From Methylotenera_A sp040079935 (GTDB lineage: Bacteria > Pseudomonadota > Gammaproteobacteria > Burkholderiales > Methylophilaceae): 64,000 nucleotides of DNA. Position 1 is the stretch's first letter. Every line of letters starts with the position of its first letter. A model generated the notes under the pieces. It had not been told where the DNA came from and ran no database searches. It worked only from the letters and a program-made list of their open reading frames with translations. The stretch covers positions 1-64,000 of the forward strand of contig JBEBJI010000009.1 of assembly GCA_040079935.1 (NCBI GenBank), read 5' to 3'. The position numbers were made by a program, and so were the translations under genes. Shown here in pieces: positions 24,561-33,847 of the stretch.

Positions 24561-25195
24561 ACGCCAGCCTTCTCGCCCCATAGTATTTTATGCAACTGGA
24601 TTTGCATTCTGACGGGCAATTTATCCTCCAAAACCCAGGCTGCAAGGGCTTCAGCGCTTAAATCGTGAAAGCTAGGCGAAAATAAAATAGGACATTTTTC
24701 TGCAAGTTTTAATTCACTCATTTTTTGCTTTGCCCAATCATAATCGGTGCGGTTGCACAGCACAAATTTGATTTCATCTTTAGATTTGATGTGGTTGACG
24801 TTGCTCCACAGCATGTTTTTTTCTTCGTTCGAGGCAGGCGTTTTAATATCCAAAATAATCGAAACTCTTGCGTCTACTTTTGCAATATCCATCGCGCCGC
24901 CCGTTTCTAGCGATACGCTGTAACCCGCATCGCATAGAGCTTGCAGAAGCACATAACACTCCTTTTGCGCGAGTGGTTCGCCACCCGTTACCGTCACATA
25001 TTTCGTATTAAACTCTGCCACTTTTTGCAAAATATCGGCGATTTCCATATTGCCGCCGCCAGAAAATGCGTAAGCTGTATCACAATAGGTGCAGCGCATG
25101 GGGCAACCTGTGAGACGCACAAATACCGTCGGCAAGCCAATGCGCGAGGTTTCGCCTTGCAATGAATGAAAAATTTCAAAAATCTTAATTGCCAT
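24557..25195 (-). CDS. queE: 7-carboxy-7-deazaguanine synthase QueE
   Basis: 212 residues. The radical SAM motif is CPMRCTYCD (C-x3-C-x2-C), preceded by FHSLQGETSRIGLPTVFVRL in parts (SLQGETSRIGLPTVFVRLTG). YVTVTGGEP is the S-adenosylmethionine-binding strand. It ring-contracts 6-carboxytetrahydropterin to 7-carboxy-7-deazaguanine, the step before QueC. It is the first gene of a two-gene queE-queC unit. I looked for a preQ1 riboswitch upstream and saw none. Confidence 0.95.
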   Translation of the reverse strand: MAIKIFEIFHSLQGETSRIGLPTVFVRLTGCPMRCTYCDTAYAFSGGGNMEIADILQKVAEFNTKYVTVTGGEPLAQKECYVLLQALCDAGYSVSLETGGAMDIAKVDARVSIILDIKTPASNEEKNMLWSNVNHIKSKDEIKFVLCNRTDYDWAKQKMSELKLAEKCPILFSPSFHDLSAEALAAWVLEDKLPVRMQIQLHKILWGEKAGV

Positions 25196-25218
25196 TTTTT
25201 AATGCCATAAGTTTTAAA

Positions 25219-25245
25219 TAAAAAACGCCAACTCTTAGGTTGGCG
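25219..25245 (-). terminator. terminator of the Tol-Pal operon
   Basis: On the minus strand a perfect 7-bp stem (CGCCAAC / GTTGGCG, 6-base loop) is followed by TTTTTTATTT. It lies between cpoB and queE. Confidence 0.85.
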
Positions 25246-25306
25246 CTATTTTACCGCGAAAGTAAATTTAAAGTTTAAGTTTTACATAATCAGCACTTAA
25301 AACACA

Positions 25307-25345
25307 CGCCCTGCAAGCCAATATCCATGCGGCTTCCAGAGCATA
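25307..25345 (-). repeat. dispersed palindrome, copy 4
   Basis: It has ACGCCCTGCAAGCC, the inverted core AATATCCAT and a right arm GGCTTCCAGAGC. It lies 10 bases after the cpoB stop, before the operon terminator. Confidence 0.9.
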
Positions 25346-25354
25346 TATTTTAAA

Positions 25355-26167
25355 TTATTTAATTGCTTCGAGCGCTTTTAAACGTTTTTGCGCGCTAGGC
25401 GTCACTTCAGCATCAGGGTACTTAGCGATTAAGGCACGCAAAGTTTTCTTCGCATTCGTCACTTGCCCAAGCTGGATTTGGCTATTAGCCATGTTAAACA
25501 TGGCGTCTGGCACTTTGGCACTTTCCGGGTGCAAATCGAGCACTTTTTGCTGCGTGGCAATGGCCGATTTATAGTTTTTGAGTGCGAATTGGCTGTAACC
25601 CATACCGTAAAGCGCATCAGGCGCGAGTTTGCTGGTGGGATGCTCTTTTAAAAATGTATCAAAGGCGGCGAATGCCTCTTTATGTTTAGCAGATTTGCTC
25701 AAAGCATCCGCCTCGGCAAAGGCTTTTACATCTTTTTCTTCAGCCGCTGGTGGAGTAGGTGTAGCCACAGGCGCTTCAGCAACTGGTGCGCCACTTTCCA
25801 ACTTGCGTAAACGCGTATCGGTATCGGTATATAAATCTTTTTGCCGTTGCTGCGTAGTTTCTAACCCATGCGAAGCGACTTCTAGCTCGCCTTTTAAATT
25901 AGCCACTTCTTGCTTCAGTACTTCGATTTGGTTGTGCATATCTGCCAAACCTTGGCCTTGCACGACCGCCTCAATCACCACGATGCGCTTTTCAAGCTTG
26001 GCAATCGCTGCCATGCTGGCATCGTGGTTGGCTTGTTGTTTGGCCTCCAGATCTACAATCTTTTTACGCGCCTCTTTGTCGTCAAACAAAGCGGCGTGTG
26101 CGGGATTCACGGGGCTAAGCGCAAACAAGCTTAGCCCAACAAACGCTAATTTTTTTATTGCCAGCAT
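25355..26167 (-). CDS. cpoB: cell division coordinator CpoB (YbgF), Tol-Pal associated
   Basis: 270 residues with a signal peptide (to about residue 25, PAHA). Residues 30-120 form a coiled coil as in the YbgF trimerisation domain (KKIVDLEAKQQANHDASM). Residues 145-270 carry tetratricopeptide repeats (ALYGMGYSQFALKNYKSAIA, FNMANSQIQLGQVTNAKK). In other bacteria it coordinates peptidoglycan synthesis with outer membrane constriction. It is the last gene of the tol-pal operon, 17 bases after pal. Confidence 0.93.
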   Translation of the reverse strand: MLAIKKLAFVGLSLFALSPVNPAHAALFDDKEARKKIVDLEAKQQANHDASMAAIAKLEKRIVVIEAVVQGQGLADMHNQIEVLKQEVANLKGELEVASHGLETTQQRQKDLYTDTDTRLRKLESGAPVAEAPVATPTPPAAEEKDVKAFAEADALSKSAKHKEAFAAFDTFLKEHPTSKLAPDALYGMGYSQFALKNYKSAIATQQKVLDLHPESAKVPDAMFNMANSQIQLGQVTNAKKTLRALIAKYPDAEVTPSAQKRLKALEAIK

Positions 26168-26184
26168 GCTTTTAACCTTTTCTC

Positions 26185-26754
26185 TTAGTCGCCTTCGTGC
26201 ACAATATCAGCGCGACGATTTTGCCCAAAGCAAGCTTCATCTGCACAATTTTGTGCTGCTTTTTCTTCACCATAACTCACTGTTTCTATTTGGCTATCTT
26301 TAACGCCTAGCAGATTAAGCGCTTGTTTTACCGCAACTGAGCGGCGCTGACCTAGCGATAAATTATATTCGCGCGTACCACGCTCATCGGTATTGCCTTG
26401 CACGATCATTTTGGCGTTGGCATTTGCTAACAAATATTTAGCGTGCGCTTCAACCAGTGGACGATATTCGGCTTTAATCGCATCACTATCAAAATCAAAA
26501 TAAATGTTACGTTTTGAAAGAATGTTATTAGGGTCTTTCAGCGGATTATTGCCTGCGCTGTTGGCGTTGCTATCAATCACCACTTCTTTCACAGCGCCAG
26601 TATCCGCGCCAGCATTGCCTGTTGTCGCTCCAGTAGAAGCCGTCGGGCTTTTATCCTCAACCTTAGCTGGTGCAATTGGCGTACTTTTACACGCCACTAA
26701 GAATATTGAAGCCACCGCAACTGCGATTAATTTTGCATTTATTTGTAATTTCAT
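26185..26754 (-). CDS. pal: peptidoglycan-associated lipoprotein Pal
   Basis: 189 residues. The lipoprotein signal ends in a LVAC lipobox. A Pro/Thr/Ala linker follows, then an OmpA-C domain from about residue 85 (NIYFDFDSDAIK, IVQGNTDERGTREYNLSLGQ, RRADIVHEGD). It binds meso-diaminopimelate in peptidoglycan and TolB. It is flanked by tolB (62 bases upstream) and cpoB. Confidence 0.96.
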   Translation of the reverse strand: MKLQINAKLIAVAVASIFLVACKSTPIAPAKVEDKSPTASTGATTGNAGADTGAVKEVVIDSNANSAGNNPLKDPNNILSKRNIYFDFDSDAIKAEYRPLVEAHAKYLLANANAKMIVQGNTDERGTREYNLSLGQRRSVAVKQALNLLGVKDSQIETVSYGEEKAAQNCADEACFGQNRRADIVHEGD

Positions 26755-26816
26755 TGCTTTCTCCTGTTATCCCCCAAATTGGGTTAATTTAATACAATTG
26801 ATTGGCTTGCTGCAGC

Positions 26817-28094
26817 CTAGTTATTCATTGGACCCCAAGCCGGTTCACGCACATCGCCGCCAGTGGCATCATTCAAACGTTGACGCACTTTGCCATCGGC
26901 CGAAACTGCCGCTAGAGCGCCACGACCGCGCGCTTTTGTGGCATATAAAATCACGCGGCCATTTGGCGCAAAACTGGGCGATTCATCTTGTGAACCTTCA
27001 CTTAATAATTGCACTTGCCCGCTGGCTAAATCGTGCAGCGCCACTCTAAATTTTCCGCCATCGTTGCGAATATACGCTAAAGCTTTACCATCGGGCGAAA
27101 AATGTGGCGAAACATTGTAAGCACCTTCAAACGTAACGCGACTAGGGCTGCCGCCATCGGCAGCCACTTTGTAAATTTGCGGCCTACCGCCACGATCGGA
27201 GCTAAAATAAATCATGCTGCCATCGGGCGAAAATACAGGTTCGGTATCAATCGCGCTGCTTTTAGTGACTTGTTTTAAATTGCCGCCACTAGATGAAATC
27301 GTGTAAATTTGTGAATTGGCGCCGTAAGTGAGCACAATCGCCAGCTTGCTGCCATCAGGCGACCAAGCGGGCGCGCTATTGTTACCTTTATAATTCGCCA
27401 AAACTTCGCGACTTCCACTTGTAAGCGATTGCACAAAAATAATCGGTTTTTTCTTTTCGAATGAAACGTAGGCGAGTTTAGTGCCATCGGGCGACCAAGC
27501 GGGCGAGATAATCGGCTCATTAGATGACACCACAGTTTGCGGATTATAACCATCGGCATCTGCCACTTGCAGCGCATAGCGTTTGCCAGTTTTGGTGATG
27601 TAAGCAATGCGGCTGGCGAAAATGCCAGCTTGGCCAGTGAGTTTTTGATAAATAATGTCGGCAATTTTGTGCGCGGTAGAACGCACTTGGCTAGGTGCAA
27701 TTTGATAATCCATACCTGCCAACTGCGTTTGTTTTAGCGCATCCATTAAGTGAAAGCTCACCTTCAAGCGGCCACCAGCAATGCTTTCCAGATTGCCTAC
27801 AGTAATAGCCTGCGCTTGCAAGGCAGTCCATTCGGCGTATTTAATTTGGGTGGGATTTGTCGGTAAGTTGGCCATGCCACGCGTTTCTAACACGCGAAAT
27901 AAGCCGCTGCGGTGCAAATCAGCGGCGATAATTTCACTGATATTTTCTTTGGTGCTACCAGCGCCGCTAAACGGAACAATAGCAATAGGAATTTGTTGCG
28001 CGCCACCACCGCTAATTTCAATCTCTAGCGCGGCGTTGGCGATTGATGCGGCTAAAAAAACTGCACAAAAAAACATCCATCGAATTAGTTTCAT
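26817..28094 (-). CDS. tolB: Tol-Pal system translocation protein TolB
   Basis: 425 residues with a signal peptide (SIANA). The N-terminal alpha/beta domain is followed by a six-bladed propeller with repeated SPAWSPDGTKLAYVS and FSPDGSMIYFSSDRGG-like blades. It is a periplasmic protein linking Pal and the TolQRA motor during outer membrane constriction. It lies between tolA and pal. Confidence 0.97.
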   Translation of the reverse strand: MKLIRWMFFCAVFLAASIANAALEIEISGGGAQQIPIAIVPFSGAGSTKENISEIIAADLHRSGLFRVLETRGMANLPTNPTQIKYAEWTALQAQAITVGNLESIAGGRLKVSFHLMDALKQTQLAGMDYQIAPSQVRSTAHKIADIIYQKLTGQAGIFASRIAYITKTGKRYALQVADADGYNPQTVVSSNEPIISPAWSPDGTKLAYVSFEKKKPIIFVQSLTSGSREVLANYKGNNSAPAWSPDGSKLAIVLTYGANSQIYTISSSGGNLKQVTKSSAIDTEPVFSPDGSMIYFSSDRGGRPQIYKVAADGGSPSRVTFEGAYNVSPHFSPDGKALAYIRNDGGKFRVALHDLASGQVQLLSEGSQDESPSFAPNGRVILYATKARGRGALAAVSADGKVRQRLNDATGGDVREPAWGPMNN

Positions 28095-28204
28095 AGGCTA
28101 TTGGTTTCTTGTTTTTTAAAAAAGTTCGTTTAAATTCTACTGCAATCACGCCGCTATGCCACAGCATTTACACTTTATTACAACTTTTACGCTTCATTTA
28201 CAAC

Positions 28205-29017
28205 CTAGTCATTGGGTCTAAATTTCAGTTTCAAGTTTTTAAATTGCGCTTTTAAGCTTGGGTCATCCGGTAAAGGTAATGGCTCAGAGGCAATAATGGC
28301 ACGCTCTACAGCCTCATCGCAAGTAGCATTTCCGCTAGATTTAGTAATGTTTGGGTTGCCACTAATTTGGCCTGTTGGCAGCACGCTTATCTCAAATATC
28401 AGCTGTGGGTTTCCATCGCCACACAGCGATTTATTTACGTTATTACGAATTTTAGTTTTAATTTTTTCGGTATATTCGCCAATTAAGCTGGCGTTGGCGG
28501 CGCTGCTGGCTTTTGCGTCATCCGCACCGCTTTCATTTAACATGTCTTCTTTTAACTTGCGTAATTTGTCGTCATTAATTTTCTTTTCAGCTGTTTTTTT
28601 CTCACGCAACTCATCTTCGCGCGCTTCTTTTTTTATTTTATCTAAAGCCTCTTTTTTGCGCAGTTCGTCTAATTCTTTTAGTTTTTGTTCCTGTTCTTTT
28701 TGCGCTAATTCTTTTTTCTTTTTCTCTAACTCAATATCTACTTTGGGTTCTTCAGGCTTTGGTTTTTCCTCAACGATTGGCTTGGGTTCTGGCTTTGGCT
28801 CTGGTTTTTCTTCAGTAATCGGCTTCGGATCTACCTTAACCTCAGGCGGATTTGACTTCGGGATTTTGTCCCACAACTCCACTTCAGTCACATTCAAAAC
28901 AGTGTGCGCGGCTTTCCAATTAAATGAAATGAGCATCGCTACCAGCAAAACCGCATGCACTAATAGCGCAAGTATGCCAGCTTTCCAAGAATCTGAATTT
29001 TCGTGCTTTCTTAACAT
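28205..29017 (-). CDS. tolA: cell envelope integrity protein TolA
   Basis: 270 residues, shorter than the E. coli protein because the middle helix is short. An N-terminal membrane helix (ILALLVHAVLLVAMLISF) is followed by a Pro/Glu/Lys region, a Lys/Glu coiled coil, and a C-terminal TonB-like domain (IGEYTEKIKTKIRNNVNKSL, GDGNPQLIFEI). It bridges the inner membrane motor to the outer membrane. It is 9 bases after tolR. Confidence 0.93.
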   Translation of the reverse strand: MLRKHENSDSWKAGILALLVHAVLLVAMLISFNWKAAHTVLNVTEVELWDKIPKSNPPEVKVDPKPITEEKPEPKPEPKPIVEEKPKPEEPKVDIELEKKKKELAQKEQEQKLKELDELRKKEALDKIKKEAREDELREKKTAEKKINDDKLRKLKEDMLNESGADDAKASSAANASLIGEYTEKIKTKIRNNVNKSLCGDGNPQLIFEISVLPTGQISGNPNITKSSGNATCDEAVERAIIASEPLPLPDDPSLKAQFKNLKLKFRPND

Positions 29018-29026
29018 GCTAAATTA

Positions 29027-29428
29027 TTATTTTGACCCTACTAAAAGTCCAACTTTGATGTCTTTATCAAGTTTTAACAATCCTAAAACAGCTACAACTT
29101 CATCATATTTAACGTTTTTATCCGCAGCTATTACAACACCCCTTTTAGGATTCTCTTTAAGCTTCTGTTTGACTTTTAACAACAAAACATCTCTTGTTAG
29201 CGCGGTACTTTCCAACTCAACTTTACCATCTTTTTTTACTGTCAAGACAATCGGAGGAGCTGGGCGCTGACTTAGTCCACTTTGACCTACTTTTGGTAGC
29301 TCTACAATGCCCGGATTAGTCATCGGCGCGGTCACCATAAAAATTACTAACAATACGAGCGTCACGTCGATATAAGGCACGACGTTGATTTGATTCATCA
29401 TGCGGCGTTTGCGGGTTCTGCTCATCAC
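29027..29428 (-). CDS. tolR: Tol-Pal motor subunit TolR
   Basis: 133 residues of the ExbD/TolR family. One membrane helix (IDVTLVLLVIFMVTAPM) carries the proton-relay aspartate in YIDVT. The periplasmic part ends in VGLLVGSK. It forms the motor with TolQ. The gene is 9 bases after tolQ and 9 bases before tolA. Confidence 0.96.
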   Translation of the reverse strand: MMSRTRKRRMMNQINVVPYIDVTLVLLVIFMVTAPMTNPGIVELPKVGQSGLSQRPAPPIVLTVKKDGKVELESTALTRDVLLLKVKQKLKENPKRGVVIAADKNVKYDEVVAVLGLLKLDKDIKVGLLVGSK

Positions 29429-29437
29429 ATTACTCCT

Positions 29438-30124
29438 TTATGATTTACGCTGAAGAATATTCGTAAACTCTTCCATAAAACTCTCGTAACGCACCGATAA
29501 TCGATCAACCGAGCTCGCAAAGCGGTTGTAGGCAATCACAGCAGGAATCGCCGCAAACAAACCAATCGCTGTAGCAACCAGCGCTTCTGCGATACCTGGT
29601 GCGACTTGGCTAAGCGTAGCTTGTGCAACATTCGATAAGCCTCGAAACGAATTCATAATTCCCCACACAGTGCCAAACAGCCCAATATACGGGCTTACCG
29701 AGCCGACTGACGCGAGGAACGGTAAATGTGCATCTAAGTCATCCAACTCGCGATTGTAAGCAGCGCGCATGGCGCGGCGCGAGCCTTCCATCACATCACT
29801 GACGTCCATTTTGGCTTCCATTCCAGGTTGTTGTTTATGGCGGACAAACTCTTTGAAACCCGCTTCAAATATGCTCGCCATGCCTTGTGGTTTGCGGCGA
29901 CCAGCGGTGACGGCTTCATACAATTTATTTAAATCTCCACCGCTCCAAAATTTGTTTTCAAATTCTTCCGATTCAGTCTCTGCGCGCTTAATTGTCGCCA
30001 CTTTAATAAAAATGTACCACCACGAAAATAATGATGTAATCAGCAAAATTGCCATCACCGCCTGCACTGGCAAGCTGGCGCCCATGATGAGTGTCAGTAA
30101 AGACATATCGTTTGCTACTGTCAT
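29438..30124 (-). CDS. tolQ: Tol-Pal motor subunit TolQ
   Basis: 228 residues of the MotA/TolQ/ExbB family, three membrane helices. Conserved stretches are FLASVGSVSPYIGLFGTVWG and QVAPGIAEALVATAIGLFAA. It is the channel-forming subunit of the proton-driven Tol motor. Its start overlaps the ybgC stop by four bases. Confidence 0.97.
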   Translation of the reverse strand: MTVANDMSLLTLIMGASLPVQAVMAILLITSLFSWWYIFIKVATIKRAETESEEFENKFWSGGDLNKLYEAVTAGRRKPQGMASIFEAGFKEFVRHKQQPGMEAKMDVSDVMEGSRRAMRAAYNRELDDLDAHLPFLASVGSVSPYIGLFGTVWGIMNSFRGLSNVAQATLSQVAPGIAEALVATAIGLFAAIPAVIAYNRFASSVDRLSVRYESFMEEFTNILQRKS

Positions 30125-30549
30125 AGTTGCTCCATTTTTTGTCTAATTTGTTCAGGAATGCCGATTGGTTTAAAAGTGATGGTATCCACGCAGGCCAATT
30201 TTATTCGCGCTTCAAGTAAAGTTTGCTGATTGGCCTTGTCTTCTTGATAGAGTTGGATTTTTTGAAAAAATTCAAAACTACTACGGCCTATTTTAATAAG
30301 TTCACTTGAGATAGTCAGTAAATCGTCCAATTTTGCAGGTTTTTTAAATTGAATTTGCATGCTGTGTACTACAAAAACCAGCTTAAACTCATCGCGCAAA
30401 TTGTTATGATCAAAGCCCAAATGGCGCAGCCACTCGGTGCGGGCGCGCTCTAAAAAATTGAGATATTGCGAATGATAAACCACGCCGCCCGCATCGGTGT
30501 CTTCGTAATAGACTCGGGTTAGCCAGCTAAAAGTTTGATTACTCAGCAT
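30121..30549 (-). CDS. ybgC: acyl-CoA thioesterase YbgC
   Basis: 142 residues, hotdog fold. The motif RVYYEDTDAGGVVYHSQYL includes the catalytic Asp and Tyr/His typical of 4-hydroxybenzoyl-CoA-type thioesterases. It hydrolyses short acyl-CoA or acyl-ACP. It is the first gene of the tol-pal cluster and overlaps tolQ. Confidence 0.95.
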   Translation of the reverse strand: MLSNQTFSWLTRVYYEDTDAGGVVYHSQYLNFLERARTEWLRHLGFDHNNLRDEFKLVFVVHSMQIQFKKPAKLDDLLTISSELIKIGRSSFEFFQKIQLYQEDKANQQTLLEARIKLACVDTITFKPIGIPEQIRQKMEQL

Positions 30550-30600
30550 CGATGAATTCTAGCATAAAACATCATTTATACGTAAAATTAGCTAATAAAA

Positions 30601-30640
30601 GATGCCCTGTGAGGCAATATCCATGCGGCTTGCAGGGCAG
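30601..30640 (-). repeat. dispersed palindrome, copy 5
   Basis: It has GATGCCCTGTGAGGC, the inverted core AATATCCAT and GGCTTGCAGGGCA. It lies 36 bases after the ruvB stop in the minus-strand direction and upstream of ybgC. Confidence 0.9.
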
Positions 30641-30675
30641 GTGTTTTGGTGCTTATTTAATCCAAATTAAATTGC

Positions 30676-31713
30676 TTATTGCGGCCAAACTTCGCCAGTA
30701 GCCAAGCTTTTTGGTGCTTGCAAACCAAAATGCTGATACGCCAAACTGGTGGCAACTCGGCCACGAGGAGTGCGCATTAAATAACCTTGTTGAATCAAAT
30801 ATGGCTCGAGCACGTCTTCAATGGTATCGCGTTCTTCGCCAATAGCCGCCGCTAAATTATCTAAGCCAACAGGCCCGCCACCGAATTTTTCTAGCACCGC
30901 TTGCAACAGCTTTCTGTCCATTACATCGAAACCTAAATTGTCCACATCCAGCATTTTAAGCGCGGCATCGGCTACTTCTGAGCTGACAATGCCGTCGGCT
31001 TTTACTTGTGCAAAATCGCGCACACGGCGCAGTAATCGATTAGAAATGCGCGGTGTGCCGCGCGAACGTTTGGCGACTTCTTGCGCGCCAGATTCGGTAA
31101 TTTCGACTTCTAGCAAACCCGCGCTACGATGCACTATGCGACCAAGCTCTTCATTGGTGTAAAACTCTAAACGCGAAACAATACCAAAACGGTCTCTAAG
31201 TGGGTTAGTCAACATACCCGCGCGCGTCGTTGCACCAATCAAGGTAAATGGCGGCAAATCCAAGCGCACACTTCGCGCAGCTGGTCCTTCGCCTATCATA
31301 ATATCCAACCGATAATCTTCCATGGCAGGGTACAAAATCTCTTCCACCACGGGAGAAAGGCGATGAATTTCATCAATAAAAAGCACATCGTTCGGCTCTA
31401 AATTGGTCAGCAATGCAGCCAAATCGCCCGCCCGCTCTAACACTGGGCCCGAGGTTTGACGTAGATTCACGCCCATTTCTTTGGCAATAATATGCGCTAA
31501 AGTAGTTTTACCTAAACCTGGCGGCCCAAATAACAGCACGTGATCGAGTGCCTCACTACGGCCACGGGCGGCGTTGATAAAGATTTCTAGCTGCGCTCTA
31601 GCTTTTTCTTGGCCAATATATTCATCCAAGTCTTTTGGGCGTAGCGCGCGCTCAATAGCTTCTTCTTGTGGGCTTTCTGCGACTGGGGCGATGAGGCGGT
31701 CAGTTTCTATCAT
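30676..31713 (-). CDS. ruvB: Holliday junction branch migration ATPase RuvB
   Basis: 345 residues, normal length. AAA+ motifs are intact: Walker A GPPGLGKTTLA, Walker B VLFIDEIHRL, sensor TRAGMLTNPLRDRFG, and the C-terminal winged helix (PYLIQQGYLMRTPRGR). It drives branch migration with RuvA. It is separated from ruvA by four genes (31730-37843), unlike the usual contiguous order. Confidence 0.98.
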   Translation of the reverse strand: MIETDRLIAPVAESPQEEAIERALRPKDLDEYIGQEKARAQLEIFINAARGRSEALDHVLLFGPPGLGKTTLAHIIAKEMGVNLRQTSGPVLERAGDLAALLTNLEPNDVLFIDEIHRLSPVVEEILYPAMEDYRLDIMIGEGPAARSVRLDLPPFTLIGATTRAGMLTNPLRDRFGIVSRLEFYTNEELGRIVHRSAGLLEVEITESGAQEVAKRSRGTPRISNRLLRRVRDFAQVKADGIVSSEVADAALKMLDVDNLGFDVMDRKLLQAVLEKFGGGPVGLDNLAAAIGEERDTIEDVLEPYLIQQGYLMRTPRGRVATSLAYQHFGLQAPKSLATGEVWPQ

Positions 31714-31729
31714 AGTAATTATTTAACCA

Positions 31730-33847
31730 TCATCTTATATTTAATATTGAAAAATTCTCAATCAATTGTTTCATTGGCAAAGGATGACCTAAATGTAAAC
31801 CCTGCCCATAGTGCACGCCTATGCTTTTCAATTCATTTAATATAGCTTCATTTTCTACAAACTCTGCCACAGTTTGAATGTTCATAGCTTCGGCCACGCT
31901 GTGAATCGAACGCACCATTGCGTGATCAATTTTGTTGATATGCATGTCTTTCACAAATGAACCATCAATTTTCAGGTAATCCACTTCGAAGTTTTTTAGA
32001 TACATAAATGATGACATGCCGCTACCAAAATCATCTAGCGCAAAGCTACAGCCCAATTTTCTGAGCGAGGTAAACAGCTGAATAGTATTTTTTAAATTCA
32101 CAATCGCTGCAGTTTCAGTAATTTCGAAGCAAATAGATTGTGGCGGAATTGAATAAATCACAAACTGCTCTCGTATGTAACCCAGCAAACTTTTGTCGCT
32201 TAAGGATGTGCCCGATAAATTGATCGAGAAGACATAATCACATTTTTCAGCACTATTGTTGAGTAGCTGGCGATAAGCCGAAAATGTATTTTTTATCACC
32301 CATCGATCAATATTCGGCATCAAGTGATAACGCTCTGCCGATGGAATAAACGTGGTAGGCAACATGATTTTGCCATCAAAATTAATTTTTCTAATCAGCA
32401 CTTCATAATGAGGCTGCTGAGATGCGTGCGAGGAAAGTGGCACGATAGGCTGACAATACAACATAAATTGCTCGTCATCAATTTCGTCCGTAATGTCAGA
32501 AACCGCTTCAACTGCGCTTCTGCGTTGCGCCACTTCGACATCACCAGCACTGAATAAAAAGCTTTGGTTGCGTCCCGCTTCTTTGGCGGAGTAACACGCA
32601 GAGTCGGCCGCATGAATCACTTCACTCACATTCTCAAAGTGAGCATTAATCACCACGATGCCAATACTGACGCCAACATTAAAAATTTTATCCTCAAAAA
32701 TAAATCGATAATCACGCACCAATTTAAGCAGCGCATTAGTGATTTGATTGGCATCGACCAAGCTGCAATTTTCGAGTAACAAACCAAACTCATCGCCGCC
32801 CAAGCGTGCGAGCGTGTCTCTATCGCGCATTCTGTTAGCTAGCAGTACGCTAATTTGGCGGAGCAATTCATCGCCCGCCGCGTGGCCGCAAGTGTCATTA
32901 ACTAATTTAAATTGGTCTAAATCGAGATAACAAAACACATGTTGCGCGCCATTTTCATGCACGCTCTTTAGGCTGCGATCTAACCTGACTTCAAACTCCC
33001 TACGGTTAATTAAACCTGTCAAATCATCATGTTGCGCTTGGTAACGTAGCATAACAGTAGCGTCATTGATTTTATCCTGCATCGATTCGTATGCTTGTTT
33101 CAAGCTGGTGGACATCGTATTAAAACCTTTTTGCAAGGTTTTTAATTCACCACTGGAGTTTTCGAGAATGGTCTGTGCGAAAACACCTTCGCCCAACTTA
33201 TTCACCGCGTGTGCGATTTCTTGAATAGGCTTTGTAATATTTCGTCCAATCTGCCAGGCGATTAAAGTACTTAGTAGCAAACCAAATAGGCCAATTAAGA
33301 ATACTTTTGTAATTAAATCTAGCTTTAGACTTTTTAGTGTTTGCTTACTTAGCTCTACATAAACTCGGCCAATTTCTTGTTGTGACACTATTTTTTTAGT
33401 ACTTTCTGCAGATTCATTGGCATGGCTAAAATCATCAATTTCAACCAAACTGCGGTAAATAGGTGACGTAAAAATAATGCCACGGTCTAATCTAAGTTCT
33501 TGATTATTCTGATTTTTAATTTTATCAATCAGGTCAGCGGATAGTTCTGGGCCGCTTAACGCCAGCATTTGGCCTTTACTATTTAGCACCAATACAGTTC
33601 TCACTTCTTGTTCGGTAGTCAGCACTTGTTGCACTATTTTTTGCAACATCAAGCTATTGCCTGAAATCACACCATATTCAGCCGCTGGCGCTAGCTGCGA
33701 GGCAATGATGCGTCCGCGATCAAGCAGCGATTGGTTTAAGACGCCAAATACGTTGGAAATAGCATAGCCTGCCAAAATAATGGCAAATAGCAGGGCGGGA
33801 ATTGTTCCCAAAAAAATTACCCTAGATTTAATGCCTAAATTCTTCAT
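31730..33847 (-). CDS. HAMP-GGDEF-EAL c-di-GMP signalling protein
   Basis: 705 residues. It has two membrane helices (about 8-30 and 183-203) around a periplasmic sensor, then a HAMP region (IGRNITKPIQEIAHAVNKL), a GGDEF domain (LARLGGDEFGLLLE, intact) and an EAL domain. In the EAL domain, YEVLIRK replaces EAL, a common active variant; DDFGSGMSSF and DYLKIDGSFV are intact. It may make and break c-di-GMP in response to a periplasmic ligand. It overlaps the binding-protein gene by 20 bases, and is last in a receptor-binding protein-signalling series. Confidence 0.92.
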   Translation of the reverse strand: MKNLGIKSRVIFLGTIPALLFAIILAGYAISNVFGVLNQSLLDRGRIIASQLAPAAEYGVISGNSLMLQKIVQQVLTTEQEVRTVLVLNSKGQMLALSGPELSADLIDKIKNQNNQELRLDRGIIFTSPIYRSLVEIDDFSHANESAESTKKIVSQQEIGRVYVELSKQTLKSLKLDLITKVFLIGLFGLLLSTLIAWQIGRNITKPIQEIAHAVNKLGEGVFAQTILENSSGELKTLQKGFNTMSTSLKQAYESMQDKINDATVMLRYQAQHDDLTGLINRREFEVRLDRSLKSVHENGAQHVFCYLDLDQFKLVNDTCGHAAGDELLRQISVLLANRMRDRDTLARLGGDEFGLLLENCSLVDANQITNALLKLVRDYRFIFEDKIFNVGVSIGIVVINAHFENVSEVIHAADSACYSAKEAGRNQSFLFSAGDVEVAQRRSAVEAVSDITDEIDDEQFMLYCQPIVPLSSHASQQPHYEVLIRKINFDGKIMLPTTFIPSAERYHLMPNIDRWVIKNTFSAYRQLLNNSAEKCDYVFSINLSGTSLSDKSLLGYIREQFVIYSIPPQSICFEITETAAIVNLKNTIQLFTSLRKLGCSFALDDFGSGMSSFMYLKNFEVDYLKIDGSFVKDMHINKIDHAMVRSIHSVAEAMNIQTVAEFVENEAILNELKSIGVHYGQGLHLGHPLPMKQLIENFSILNIR

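Noticed and set aside
25196..25354. Possible preQ1 riboswitch upstream of queE
   Set aside because: I find no preQ1-I aptamer-like pattern; the hairpin here is better explained as the Tol-Pal operon terminator.
28212..29270. 352-residue plus-strand frame opposite tolA/tolR
   Set aside because: It is antisense to the Lys/Glu-rich tolA; its Ser/Phe-rich composition is the expected mirror.
32300..32430. Apparent loss of EAL motif in the GGDEF-EAL protein
   Set aside because: EVL is a common active variant and the DDFGSG and KIDGSF motifs are intact.
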